Of a DNA stretch of 64,000 nt, positions 45,253-54,197 are shown piece after piece. Numbering within the stretch: the first letter of the stretch is position 1; each line of letters begins with the position of its first letter. Location of the stretch: contig MIAY01000036.1 of the NCBI GenBank assembly GCA_001829315.1, positions 103,501-167,500 of the forward strand, in the 5' to 3' direction. The notes under the pieces were generated by a model that saw nothing but the letters and a program-made list of their open reading frames with translations, had not been told where the DNA came from and did not search any database. The DNA comes from Spirochaetes bacterium GWE1_32_154. Its GTDB lineage: Bacteria; Spirochaetota; GWE2-31-10. The position numbers and the translations under genes are program-made.

Positions 45253-46761
45253 CTAAAATTTAACTCGAAAACCAATATTAATCGGCATATTATATACAAA
45301 TAAATTAAGTCCATATTGCGGCGTTTGATCGTTTTGTAATTCATTGTGAATTTTATATTTAAAAATATCAGAAAAACCCTGTTCTCTTTCTAAATTACCA
45401 ATCCAGATTACATTCTCATACAAATATGACTGCTGTACAAGTCGCAGTGTCGGGGTAAAACCTGCAATAAATGAAACCATAGAAGATGAAGGAAATTCTA
45501 TATTAATTGGAAAACCGACATAGAAAGCAGGAAAACCCGCCGAAGAAACCGCGGTATGTAATATTTTTGAATTTTCAGTAAGCCGCTTGGTAATTGAAAT
45601 TTCACCGCCTGCCTCAAGTCCGAAATTAATGCCGATGGTACGAAAAATATACTGATGAAACCGGTATCCTAATGCTGTTCTGAAAATAAAATCAGGCGGT
45701 AAGGACAAATCACTTATTGCATTCAACAGATTAGCTTCACCTGCGAATTTAATATAAACAGAATGTTGTATTTCAGTCATTTTTGGAAAAACCATACCGC
45801 ATTGAATATCAAAACCGGTATAACCGAGTGTTGTTATTGTATTGGAAAAGTCAACATACCCGTGAGCCTGAGTAATCGTGTTAAATTTATAATTTGGTAT
45901 AGAATTGGTAATTACGCCTTTATTCATTATTAATGATATTTTTTTTTGATTTTTCATTTCTGTATCGTCTATAGTGTAAAAGATAAAATCAGCGGGTTTT
46001 ACATTCGATGGTTGACGATCGAAACAGAGTGTTAGCATATTTTCAGATGAATTAAATTGAATTCCGTCAATTTCAATGATAAAATCGATATTTTCCGGGT
46101 TTGTGAAACGAATATTGATTTTTCCGAATAAAACCGGAAACGCATGATGCATGTTGTTGGTGGTGTAATAATCATAAACGATTGCGTTATTCTGTTGTAA
46201 AAGGTAATCGGCAAGGTTTTTCTTTATTATATCGGTTGACTGTGATAACTCTATAACGGTTTGAAACAATACTTCTGAATAGGTTGAAGCGTATTCCTGT
46301 ATTTCACGCACAAAATTTGATGCGAAATCAGTAAGTTCTTCATAATAATTGGTAGAAATTGTGATTTTTTTTTGTATACTATTTTTATTGAGGATGTTAT
46401 CCCACGCTGTTAATGTAAAGTAAAAAGTGTTCCCCGTATTATAAACTGTCCCGTAAATCAGGATGTGTTTTTCTATTTCTTTTGAAAGTTTGTGCACAGA
46501 AAATGCAGTAACCGGAAGTGAATCTGTTTTAGCGTATGTCAGGTTTGGTGCGCCTGAGATATTTAACTCAATGAGACCCGATAAAAAATTAATGTGATCA
46601 GATGTTTTTGGATTTTTAGATTTGTTTTCAATATTAATGATGCTGATTGTTCTTGTTAACGGTTGTAATAGATTATCATTAATATCAAGCTTTTTGGTTT
46701 CAGCTGAAACAGAGATTATTACGATTAATATGGTAATTAAAAAACAAATTTTTCTTGCCAT
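45253..46761 (-). CDS. Secreted protein with TolB/FlgO-like N-terminal domain and C-terminal barrel-like region
   Basis: 502 aa from the ATG at 46761, which gives a clean signal peptide (MARKICFLITILIVIISVSAE); a TTG at 46776 is an alternative, and neither has a strong ribosome site. The N-terminal half (SIINIENKSKN..HINFLSGLIELNI..ILIYGTVYNTGNTFYFTLTAWD) resembles the lipid-associated TolB-N/FlgO class that builds active names of envelope assemblies. The C-terminal half has alternating strands and ends in IGFRVKF, as in outer-membrane barrels. No specific family is certain. Confidence 0.6.
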   Translation of the reverse strand: MARKICFLITILIVIISVSAETKKLDINDNLLQPLTRTISIINIENKSKNPKTSDHINFLSGLIELNISGAPNLTYAKTDSLPVTAFSVHKLSKEIEKHILIYGTVYNTGNTFYFTLTAWDNILNKNSIQKKITISTNYYEELTDFASNFVREIQEYASTYSEVLFQTVIELSQSTDIIKKNLADYLLQQNNAIVYDYYTTNNMHHAFPVLFGKINIRFTNPENIDFIIEIDGIQFNSSENMLTLCFDRQPSNVKPADFIFYTIDDTEMKNQKKISLIMNKGVITNSIPNYKFNTITQAHGYVDFSNTITTLGYTGFDIQCGMVFPKMTEIQHSVYIKFAGEANLLNAISDLSLPPDFIFRTALGYRFHQYIFRTIGINFGLEAGGEISITKRLTENSKILHTAVSSAGFPAFYVGFPINIEFPSSSMVSFIAGFTPTLRLVQQSYLYENVIWIGNLEREQGFSDIFKYKIHNELQNDQTPQYGLNLFVYNMPINIGFRVKF

Positions 46762-46812
46762 ACCAATACTATACAATTAACTTTATATAAATACAAGACC
46801 ACCGGGAGTTTT

Positions 46813-47598
46813 ATGATAAAAAAAATAGATGCACACTGTCACTTACACGATAAACGATATTCTCCGGATAATGAAACAGTTATAATTCAGGCAATTGACG
46901 AAGGTGTTATATTATTTGGAAATTGCGGGACAACGCCTTCTGACTGGAATGCGGTTATTCGGTTATCAGCACAATTTAAGCAGGTTATTCCATTTTGCGG
47001 GGTTCATCCCTGGTATATTGATGATGCCGGTGATAATTGGGAAGCAATTTTATGCGATATAGTGAAAATGTATCCGTGCGGGATAGGTGAAATCGGGCTT
47101 GACCGTGGGGTTGATTGGGGTGACGGTGAGAAACAGGAACGGTTTTTTTTAAAACAGCTTGTACTGGCTAAAGAATATAATCGCCCGGTGAGTATTCATT
47201 GCAGAAACGCATGGGACAGGTTAATTGCACTAATGAAAAAATCGGGTATTCCGGGTGAACAATGTATGATTCATTCGTTTTCGGGGAGTGCAGGTGTTGT
47301 CAGGCAAATAATCGATTCAGGGTGTTATTTTTCGTTTTCATGCAGTATCACAAATACACGTAATAAACGGTATGATGAAGTGATTAAGAATATACCATTG
47401 GAGCGTATATTAACAGAAACCGATTCTCCCGATATTTATCCGCCGGTATTGGGCGGTGTAAAGGCAGGTCTTCTTAATAAGCCGGGTAATGTCGGGCTGG
47501 TTATACAAAGAATCGCAGAGATTAAAAATCTTGACGAATTGGCGGTGTCTGAAGCGGTAGTTTCTAATTACAGGCACTTTTTACGCGGGATAGTGTAA
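46813..47598 (+). CDS. tatD: TatD-family metal-dependent deoxyribonuclease
   Basis: 261 aa. Metal-binding motifs of the TatD TIM-barrel are in order: IDAHCHLHD (HxH), GVHPWYI, GIGEIGLDRGVDW with the catalytic Glu, PVSIHCRNAWDRLI, CMIHSFSG and LTETDSPDI. It acts as a cytoplasmic DNase with a role in DNA repair or degradation. It is divergent from the TolB-like gene and stands alone. Confidence 0.9.
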   Translation: MIKKIDAHCHLHDKRYSPDNETVIIQAIDEGVILFGNCGTTPSDWNAVIRLSAQFKQVIPFCGVHPWYIDDAGDNWEAILCDIVKMYPCGIGEIGLDRGVDWGDGEKQERFFLKQLVLAKEYNRPVSIHCRNAWDRLIALMKKSGIPGEQCMIHSFSGSAGVVRQIIDSGCYFSFSCSITNTRNKRYDEVIKNIPLERILTETDSPDIYPPVLGGVKAGLLNKPGNVGLVIQRIAEIKNLDELAVSEAVVSNYRHFLRGIV

Positions 47599-47906
47599 TC
47601 AATTTTCTTTCACCGTCCTACTTCAGCTTCATAACCTCCGCCATATCAAGACCGGTGTACAGTTAAAGGGGCAGCAATTATTTTTTAATTATTTTATTGA
47701 CATATAATTATGACTACAATTTAGTTTGAGTGCTATGAAGAAAAAAATCAATCAAATATCAGAATATAATAAATTTGTATTTAAGCGATTGCGCCATGAA
47801 TCATAAGAAACTTACGTTTGTATGGAAATGACAGTTTATCTGGAAGTATCAAACTATAACCTGGATAGATAATCGGGAAGCAACATGTTTTTCGGTAATG
47901 TGTCGC
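47599..47906. other. Intergenic stretch without a convincing gene
   Basis: Only a 23-codon frame (47735-47806) is present, with no ribosome site. Promoter-like boxes (TTGACA at 47697, TATAAT at 47703) are badly spaced. I see nothing else. Confidence 0.5.
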
Positions 47907-47950
47907 ATTTATAAAGATTCGGGGGCGAAAAGCCCCGAATCTTTATAAAT
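47907..47950. terminator. Long perfect hairpin downstream of the DUF975-like gene
   Basis: An 18-bp perfect stem (47907-47924 with 47933-47950) with an 8-base loop lies 6 bp after the stop of the minus-strand gene. It has a GGGG/CCCC top but no long U-run, so it may end or stabilise the transcript. Confidence 0.7.
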
Positions 47951-47956
47951 ATACAA

Positions 47957-48544
47957 TTATTCAGCTATAATCTTTGGTGCGGATAATTTTTTATAAGCAC
48001 CTGCAAAAGTCGTTTGCATATACGGTAGAAGCCAGAAGTAACCTATTCCAAAGGTAAACATGCAGAGTATAAACCAGCCGGTAAATGATAAACACAAAAC
48101 GAATAAATCCATTTTATAACCGTTAGTAATTCTCATACTTTCTTTCAGTGCATCGGAGGCTGTTATTTCAGGATTATCCGCCATAATATAAAATGCCATT
48201 GAATAACTGAATGCTTTAACTATTCCGGGAATAATCAGAAGTAGTGCCCATAAGCAAATAAAAACAATTTGTAAAATATACAAAATGAAACTTTGCAAAA
48301 AATTTTTAAATCCATCGAAAAAATTATCGATTTTTGGTGATTCATTCGTAGCGAGTTTTAAAAAGTATATCGCCATACCAAGAGCGATAGGGCCACCAAT
48401 GATAAGTGATATTATACCACCAATACCGGTTGCTGAGGGAATAGCGGATATTGCCATACAAATTACTGTACCAAGAACGGCGTTTGTCCAATTACCTTGT
48501 AATACTGTGAGTGCGTTTTTTTTGAGATTTGCTCTTTCAATCAT
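47957..48544 (-). CDS. DUF975-like polytopic membrane protein
   Basis: 195 aa with about five to six membrane helices. The start MIERANLKKNALTVLQGNW and the internal IIPGIVKAFSYSMAFYIMAD and ALKESMRIT.G are the family signature of DUF975 proteins. Function unknown; homologues are often paired with other small membrane proteins. A perfect hairpin follows its stop. The 48598 gene upstream is in the same direction with a 53-bp gap. Confidence 0.8.
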   Translation of the reverse strand: MIERANLKKNALTVLQGNWTNAVLGTVICMAISAIPSATGIGGIISLIIGGPIALGMAIYFLKLATNESPKIDNFFDGFKNFLQSFILYILQIVFICLWALLLIIPGIVKAFSYSMAFYIMADNPEITASDALKESMRITNGYKMDLFVLCLSFTGWFILCMFTFGIGYFWLLPYMQTTFAGAYKKLSAPKIIAE

Positions 48545-48597
48545 GTGTAACTCCTTAATGAATTATAATTCATTTTTCTTTGTTTGCAAGGAAAAAT

Positions 48598-49011
48598 TTA
48601 CCCTGAAATAAAAGAGTTGATAAGAAGTAATAACGCAATAGTAATTAATATCATATTGAATGTAATAAGTTTTTTTAACTTAATGTTTCTGTGAATTATT
48701 TTAAGGTGATACAGTTCATTTTGTTTGATTATATCAGTTTCACTGTCTATTTCATTAATGACTGGCTGAGGTTTTTCACCAAAGATATTAGTGAAAAACA
48801 ACATGAATATAAGAAAACCATTCCCAGGTAAAAGAGCAAGCCACAATAAGACTTGAAAGAAGATGGTTTTGACTGCCATGTTTTGTAAACAATAACTAAT
48901 GTCGGGAATAGATTTAAACGTTATAAAGTCATAGAGAAAAAACATTAAAAATATCACAAATGTTATGCAAAAACCTATTAGAAAATTGAATAGAAAAAAT
49001 CGTTTATTCAT
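48598..49011 (-). CDS. Small hypothetical membrane protein
   Basis: 137 aa with three predicted membrane helices (residues ~8-28, ~48-70, ~115-134) and a charged loop between the second and third. I recognise no family. Same direction as the DUF975-like gene, so they may form a unit. Start at ATG 49011 with GGAG upstream. Confidence 0.65.
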   Translation of the reverse strand: MNKRFFLFNFLIGFCITFVIFLMFFLYDFITFKSIPDISYCLQNMAVKTIFFQVLLWLALLPGNGFLIFMLFFTNIFGEKPQPVINEIDSETDIIKQNELYHLKIIHRNIKLKKLITFNMILITIALLLLINSFISG

Positions 49012-49086
49012 AGAAAACTCCTGTAAATTGTAATTATAATAATTTTGAAGAAAAATTATTTAAAAATTTATTGTGAAATGTTAGAT

Positions 49087-49119
49087 AAAAAAGCCACAAT
49101 ATAAAATTGTGGCTTTTTT
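49087..49119. terminator. Intrinsic terminator of the decarboxylase gene
   Basis: A perfect 14-bp stem (49087-49100 with 49106-49119, 5-base loop) with A- and T-runs, 4 bp after the decarboxylase stop. Confidence 0.9.
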
Positions 49120-49123
49120 AGTA

Positions 49124-50314
49124 TTATGAATTCTTACCTGAGTCAATAAAATGAGGCTTAATCGGCGGAAAACCATTAAATTCTACAGAGGCATAACTTG
49201 TCGTATATGCACCGGTACTTAACCAGTAGAGTCTTTCGCCAATTTGCAGGTTAAGCGGTAACTGGTATTTAAATTTTTCATACATAACATCCATACTGTC
49301 ACATGTTGGACCGGCTAAAATGACTTCGCCATTCTTTGCCATTCTCTCTTCATGATGCTCGGTTACAACAGGGTATTTAATTGATTCATCAAGTGTTTCA
49401 ATTAAACCGTTAAATTTCCCTGCATCAACATAAACCCAACGTTGTAACGCAGTATTGTTTTTTCGGGAAATAAGAACAACTTCAGTAACGAGAATGCCAC
49501 TGTTACCTACAAGTGATCTTCCCGGTTCAAGAATGATTTGTGGTATTTCATCACCAAAGTCATCTTGAAGATATCGTGTTATTTCATTAGAATAGTCTTG
49601 AAGTAAGTTGGCTTTTTGTAAATAATTAGCAGGAAAACCACCACCCATATTTATCATTTTAAGTTCTATGTTTTCTTCTTCTAATAAAGAATTAAAAAGG
49701 TATTTTGTTTTAGAAATTGCTTCATCCCACTGCCCGATATCTCTTTGTTGAGAACCAACATGAAAAGAAATGCCATACGGCTCTAAACCCATGTCACGAG
49801 CTTCAACTACAAGGTTATACGCCATGTCAGGATGACAACCGAATTTTCGTGATAACGGCCAGTCTGCAGTCTCTGAACCTTCGACTAATATTCGTATATA
49901 CACTTTTGAGCCGGGGGCGAATTTTGCTATATTGTGAAGATCTGCCTTACTGTCCGAGGCATACATTTTAACGCCTTTCTTGTAGAAGTATTCTATGTCA
50001 ACAGATTTTTTAATTGTATTACCATAACTGATTTTTTCCGGATTTACGCCTAAGGCTAAGACTTTATCAAGTTCAAATCGTGATGCTATATCAAATGAAG
50101 ACCCTAATTCGTTCAATAATGAAATTACTTCTACTGCAGGATTCGCTTTTACTGCATAGTAAATATTTGCATAGGGAAATTTTTCTTTTAATACCTTGAA
50201 ATTTCTTCTGATAATATCAAGGTTAATCACAACGAATGGTGTAGGAACTTCATTTGAATAATTAATAAATGCGTTCCATTCCTCGTTAGAGTAATATTCT
50301 TTTCTGTCAACCAA
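49124..50314 (-). CDS. Ornithine/lysine decarboxylase-like, alanine-racemase fold (fold type III PLP)
   Basis: 396 aa, TTG start fixed by AAGGAG 7 bases upstream. YAVKANP carries the PLP Lys; FHVGSQQRD, INMGGGFPANY, ILEPGRSLVG and GPTCDSMDVM complete the active site, with the Cys of the dimer partner present. The family makes putrescine or cadaverine from ornithine or lysine in the cytoplasm. The substrate cannot be fixed from motifs alone. It is monocistronic with its own terminator. Confidence 0.92.
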   Translation of the reverse strand: MVDRKEYYSNEEWNAFINYSNEVPTPFVVINLDIIRRNFKVLKEKFPYANIYYAVKANPAVEVISLLNELGSSFDIASRFELDKVLALGVNPEKISYGNTIKKSVDIEYFYKKGVKMYASDSKADLHNIAKFAPGSKVYIRILVEGSETADWPLSRKFGCHPDMAYNLVVEARDMGLEPYGISFHVGSQQRDIGQWDEAISKTKYLFNSLLEEENIELKMINMGGGFPANYLQKANLLQDYSNEITRYLQDDFGDEIPQIILEPGRSLVGNSGILVTEVVLISRKNNTALQRWVYVDAGKFNGLIETLDESIKYPVVTEHHEERMAKNGEVILAGPTCDSMDVMYEKFKYQLPLNLQIGERLYWLSTGAYTTSYASVEFNGFPPIKPHFIDSGKNS

Positions 50315-50318
50315 GTAC

Positions 50319-50326
50319 CTACTCCT
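50319..50326 (-). promoter_or_regulatory. Ribosome binding site that supports the TTG start
   Basis: AAGGAG with GGAG at 50322-50325 on the minus strand, 7 bases before the TTG at 50314. No ATG occurs at suitable distance. Confidence 0.75.
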
Positions 50327-50425
50327 TTTTTGTATTAGTAAAAATATACTTTAATTTTTTGAATATAGTTCTATGGATATATATTGTCAATAATAATTAA
50401 TTATTTTTATTAATCATCTATGTAT

Positions 50426-50585
50426 GAGGCTCTTGCAAAAATCAAGAGTACTCGATGAAAAAAAAGGGTACTTTTTTTTTGCTTCCGCCATATGCGATAA
50501 AATTGCATTAGAGGGTGCTTCTCGCAAAAATTCGGGATAAAAAAAGAGTACTTTTTCATAAAAAGAGAATTTTTGCAAGTAGCTC
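50426..50585. mobile_element. MITE-like repeat, copy B (full length)
   Basis: 160 bp, starting GAGGCTCTTGC and ending GCAAGTAGCTC, flanked by GTAT at 50422-50425 and 50586-50589 (4-bp target duplication). It shares the core GCTTCCGCCATATGCGATA and the arms with copy A at 21080-21198, plus extra A/T-rich hairpin sequence (GTACTTTTT) that copy A lacks. It fills most of the 303-bp gap between the decarboxylase and the next operon. Confidence 0.85.
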
Positions 50586-50617
50586 GTATATTTACAAAAT
50601 ATGAATTATAATAACGC

Positions 50618-51256
50618 ATGAAGTTTAAAATTATAGTATTTATTCTATTTTATGTTTCAATTATTCATGCAAAAGAAGATAGACGAATTCTTGATACAAT
50701 ACCGGTTATTTTACTGGAAAATTATGATAGAAATAAACCGCAATCGTTTATGGAATTAATCGTTATATCGATAGGCAGAAGAAGTTATGCAAAAAGTCTT
50801 TATTTATGGCGAGATCACTATCCGAATATCGATTCAATTCAAATTCAGTTTGATTATGCAGTTGAAGATTTGATAAAACGTATTGAAAAATCAACAGATA
50901 ATGAGACTGCATCAGAATTCAGGTCGTTATGGACAGAGCTTCAGCGTTTATCAATGAGTAATTTTACTATTTTTTATAATGCTGTTATGGCTTCAGAGTA
51001 TACAACAGCTGAATTTTCATGCAGTTATATTGATGTTTGTCTGGCTAATCAACAGTATTATCCTGTTCTTTTAGCGTCATATCAAAAAGAAAATGAAATT
51101 AAAGAAAAGATCAGAAATATACTGGTTGATAAAAGATTAGTTTCGAGTCTTCGTTTTGAATTGTATATTTTTGATGTTATATCAGTTGTCAGAAAACGAA
51201 GTGCTGACAGATTATTCACAGACTTACAAAAATTAATGCTGGAGGGGAAGTTATGA
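50618..51256 (+). CDS. Hypothetical secreted protein
   Basis: 212 aa with a signal peptide (MKFKIIVFILFYVSIIHAK). The mature part is predicted helical, without a recognised family. It is translationally coupled to the next gene by a 4-bp ATGA overlap (51253-51256). It begins 29 bp after the MITE-like repeat copy B, so its promoter may lie within the repeat. Confidence 0.65.
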   Translation: MKFKIIVFILFYVSIIHAKEDRRILDTIPVILLENYDRNKPQSFMELIVISIGRRSYAKSLYLWRDHYPNIDSIQIQFDYAVEDLIKRIEKSTDNETASEFRSLWTELQRLSMSNFTIFYNAVMASEYTTAEFSCSYIDVCLANQQYYPVLLASYQKENEIKEKIRNILVDKRLVSSLRFELYIFDVISVVRKRSADRLFTDLQKLMLEGKL

Positions 51257-51900
51257 AAAAATACTGTGTTTTTTTTATTGTACTTGCTGTTTTTCAGGGG
51301 TTGTATGCTAAAGAAGGTTTTTTTGTCGGCTATAAAACAGGGTTTTCAATGAAAATTGATGTGGTGAGCGGGTTAGATTCTAAACTTGCAAAAAATGCAA
51401 ATAGTATTCCTGTTGGAATAGGTGAGTATGGAGTTGCTGATCCGCACAAATTCCCGAGAATTATTGAGCCTAAAACCGGTATTTATGGTGATATGACAAT
51501 TTTCTGGGGATACCGTTTTCCTAAAGTTTTTTCAGCCGGCTTCGGTTTCTGGATGTCAAACCTGATGATGCCATACTTAACTTTTATTCATAAATTTTCG
51601 TTTAATGAAGAAAAAAGAATTCAGCCATTTGCATTTATTGAGTTGTATGGCGGTTTTATGGATGGTTTTCCAATCGGGATAACCGGTGGAGGCGGAGTTG
51701 ATATTTACATTAATGATCATGTGTTTTTTCTTATAGAAAATAAAATCGGAAGTGAAATATTTATTTCACGGTATTATGATGATGGAATTAATAGTAACCC
51801 TATATGGCATTGGGATAGTCTTTATGCGTATGGGGTATATTCATTATACATTGGTATAGGCTATCGGTTTGATAATAAAAAATTTAAATCATCCCGATAA
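51253..51900 (+). CDS. Hypothetical secreted, probably outer-membrane barrel protein
   Basis: 215 aa with a signal peptide (MKKYCVFFIVLAVFQGLYAK). The mature part alternates aromatic and glycine residues in strand-like stretches (GYRFPKVFSAGFGFWM, ITGGGGVDIYIN, GIGYRF). I recognise no family; a small barrel is an inference. Coupled to the gene before it. Convergent with the FecR gene, whose stop is 1 bp away. Confidence 0.65.
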   Translation: MKKYCVFFIVLAVFQGLYAKEGFFVGYKTGFSMKIDVVSGLDSKLAKNANSIPVGIGEYGVADPHKFPRIIEPKTGIYGDMTIFWGYRFPKVFSAGFGFWMSNLMMPYLTFIHKFSFNEEKRIQPFAFIELYGGFMDGFPIGITGGGGVDIYINDHVFFLIENKIGSEIFISRYYDDGINSNPIWHWDSLYAYGVYSLYIGIGYRFDNKKFKSSR

Positions 51901-51901
51901 T

Positions 51902-52585
51902 CTATCGTGTTCCATAATCATTTGAGTTGATTGAGTCTGTGTAAAAGTTATGGAACCTGCTCATGTAGAGATCACCTTCCATTTCACTATTTGCACCGAT
52001 AGCGGGAGACGTAATATTGTGCATAAGAAAATATTCATTGGTTAATTGTTTTCCGCCCGGGAGAATTGCACATCGTTCACCTTTACGGATGGTATAGGCG
52101 TTAACTAATTGACTTGTAATACTTATTGAGCCACTGCCCGCTGTGATTATTGCACCATATTCTTTTCGTAAATAAATTTCTCCGCCGGCTTTTTTAAAAA
52201 CGGCTCTGCCATCCATAAATGACACAGTGACTTTGTTTTTATATGAATCGGTATCTTTTGCATTTACAATTACAAAACCATTTACAAGATAAATTTCAGA
52301 GCTTATTAATTCCTTTTGTACACGCATTGCGTCTAGCATAATATTTGAAAGTTGATTAACTGTTATATATGATTCTGAACCAATTTCTAAAGAAATATGA
52401 GAGTGTAACCCGGTAAAAATTTCTGTACCGTTTAAAAGAAAATCACCTTCAACCGGAGCTTTCCATTCACCCAACCGGTCTTTAATATCAACTGTTCCTT
52501 TAACTTCAATAACTTTGAATGAAGCACTTTGCGAAAAGATATGTAAAGAAGAAAACATGAAAATGACAATTATTAGTTTATACAT
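51902..52585 (-). CDS. FecR-domain protein
   Basis: 227 aa with a signal peptide (..FMFSSLHIFSQS). The FecR beta-sandwich is visible: VIEVKGTVDI, LLNGTEIFTGLHSHISLEI, ITVNQLSNI, RAVFKKAGGEIYL. Members without a sigma-factor partner are common in envelope operons and probably bind sugars or other envelope ligands. It is the last gene of the minus operon after murJ (19-bp gap). Confidence 0.75.
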   Translation of the reverse strand: MYKLIIVIFMFSSLHIFSQSASFKVIEVKGTVDIKDRLGEWKAPVEGDFLLNGTEIFTGLHSHISLEIGSESYITVNQLSNIMLDAMRVQKELISSEIYLVNGFVIVNAKDTDSYKNKVTVSFMDGRAVFKKAGGEIYLRKEYGAIITAGSGSISITSQLVNAYTIRKGERCAILPGGKQLTNEYFLMHNITSPAIGANSEMEGDLYMSRFHNFYTDSINSNDYGTR

Positions 52586-52604
52586 ACGACCACCTTTGGG
52601 ATTG

Positions 52605-54197
52605 TTATCTGTTTTTTAATTTTCGGAACATTCGATTAAAAACTTCAAGTTCCGGTATTTTAAATAAAAATGATGCACTTATATAATAGATACCACATAT
52701 TAATCCAATTATACTAATTGAGAATAATGATAATAATTTACCTGAAAAAAACGGAGGTATTGCTAATTTAATCGTTAAGCCGACAGCGAGTAATCCGGCA
52801 TTAATGACTACTATTTTACCGATTTGGAAGTAATCCTTGTATGGATATGTCCGGTATAAATTGCGGTATTTGCCTTCAATAAAAAGCATATAGAATAATA
52901 AAATTGCCTGTAATGCATAACCGGTAGATCTTCCGATTGTCAGCCCGGTAACACCCATTGTAGCAGGCAATTTTTTGACCAGTATGAAACATACTAAAAC
53001 GGTAATCGCTGATGAAATAAGGGATATAATCATTGGTTCAAATGTTTTTTTCTGAGCATAGAAATATTTTGCAAGTACTATTGTTATTGAATAGAAAGGG
53101 ATTCCAATCATGTATGTCAGTAATGCGTTTGCTGTTATCATCGTGTCATTGCTGCTGAATTTATTATATCCTAATAAAATATCAATAATTTCAAATCGTA
53201 AAATCATCATTATAATTGTTATTGGTACAATGAAGAACAGTAACATTCTCAATGTATCAAATAAAGAAAAAAGCATTGTATCAAATTTATTTTCTGCAAA
53301 TAATTTACTGAATACGGGAAATGCAGTGGTTGAAAGGCTGACGGCAACCATACCGAACGGAACCATACTGAAATTTTCTGCATAACTGAATATTATTATT
53401 GAACCTGTAAATATAAAAGAACCAAGATAGGTAAAAAAGAATCTGACAAATTGCTCACTACCGATAGCTATAATTCGTGGAATTGCAATTAAAAATAAAT
53501 CACAGAATTCTTTATTAAATCGCGGTAGTATCAGTTTGTATTTAAAACCGGTCATAAACACACCGGCTGCCTGAATTGAAAATTGCAAAAAACTGCCGAT
53601 AACGGTTCCCCAGGCAACTCCCTCAATTCCGAATGGCCCGCTTAGAAAAACTATACCGCCTATAATGCCCACATTATATGAAAGCATCGCAAGAGAATAA
53701 GAAGTGTATTTCTCTTTTGAATTGATATATGCACCAAGTATCCCTGATAATGACATGAAAATTGGTTGTAACAGCATAATTCGTGTCAGTTTTATTGTAA
53801 GGTCAATTTTAGTCTGGTCTGTCCATCCGCGAATAAGAAGTTCTTTAACAAAAAATGGTGCAAAAACCCACGCAGTTATTGAAAAAAGTGAAATGAGAAG
53901 AAAAAAGAAGTTTAATAATGCAGAACTTTTAGTATCAAGATCATTATTGTCTTTGTTTTGAATTGATGCAGAGAAGTAGGGTACGAGTACAATAGAAATC
54001 GCACCAAGGACAATAAGATTATAGATTATATCAGGCAGTGTAAAACTGGCCTGATAACAGTCTGCAAGACCGGCACTTTCGGTTGCTCCGTAAAAAGAAG
54101 CCAGCAATGTTGAGCGGAGTAATCCGAGAACCCGTGATAAAAGTGATGCAATACCAACGATAAGAGTTGAAATAAAAAACCTTTTACGATCTGTCAT
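52605..54197 (-). CDS. murJ: MurJ lipid II flippase
   Basis: 530 aa, about 14 helices. SLLSRVLGLLRS, the N-terminal MATE-fold signature of MurJ, is followed by LPDIIYNLIVLGAIS and the SG..GAYINSKEKYTSYSLA and GRSTGYALQA segments. It flips lipid II across the cytoplasmic membrane for peptidoglycan synthesis. Its ATG directly follows the stop of the DUF3857/TPR gene (no gap), indicating strong coupling. Confidence 0.93.
   Translation of the reverse strand: MTDRKRFFISTLIVGIASLLSRVLGLLRSTLLASFYGATESAGLADCYQASFTLPDIIYNLIVLGAISIVLVPYFSASIQNKDNNDLDTKSSALLNFFFLLISLFSITAWVFAPFFVKELLIRGWTDQTKIDLTIKLTRIMLLQPIFMSLSGILGAYINSKEKYTSYSLAMLSYNVGIIGGIVFLSGPFGIEGVAWGTVIGSFLQFSIQAAGVFMTGFKYKLILPRFNKEFCDLFLIAIPRIIAIGSEQFVRFFFTYLGSFIFTGSIIIFSYAENFSMVPFGMVAVSLSTTAFPVFSKLFAENKFDTMLFSLFDTLRMLLFFIVPITIIMMILRFEIIDILLGYNKFSSNDTMITANALLTYMIGIPFYSITIVLAKYFYAQKKTFEPMIISLISSAITVLVCFILVKKLPATMGVTGLTIGRSTGYALQAILLFYMLFIEGKYRNLYRTYPYKDYFQIGKIVVINAGLLAVGLTIKLAIPPFFSGKLLSLFSISIIGLICGIYYISASFLFKIPELEVFNRMFRKLKNR

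Noticed and set aside
47735..47806. 23-codon frame as a small gene
   Set aside because: No ribosome site, no conserved feature and Lys-rich start by chance in AT-rich DNA.
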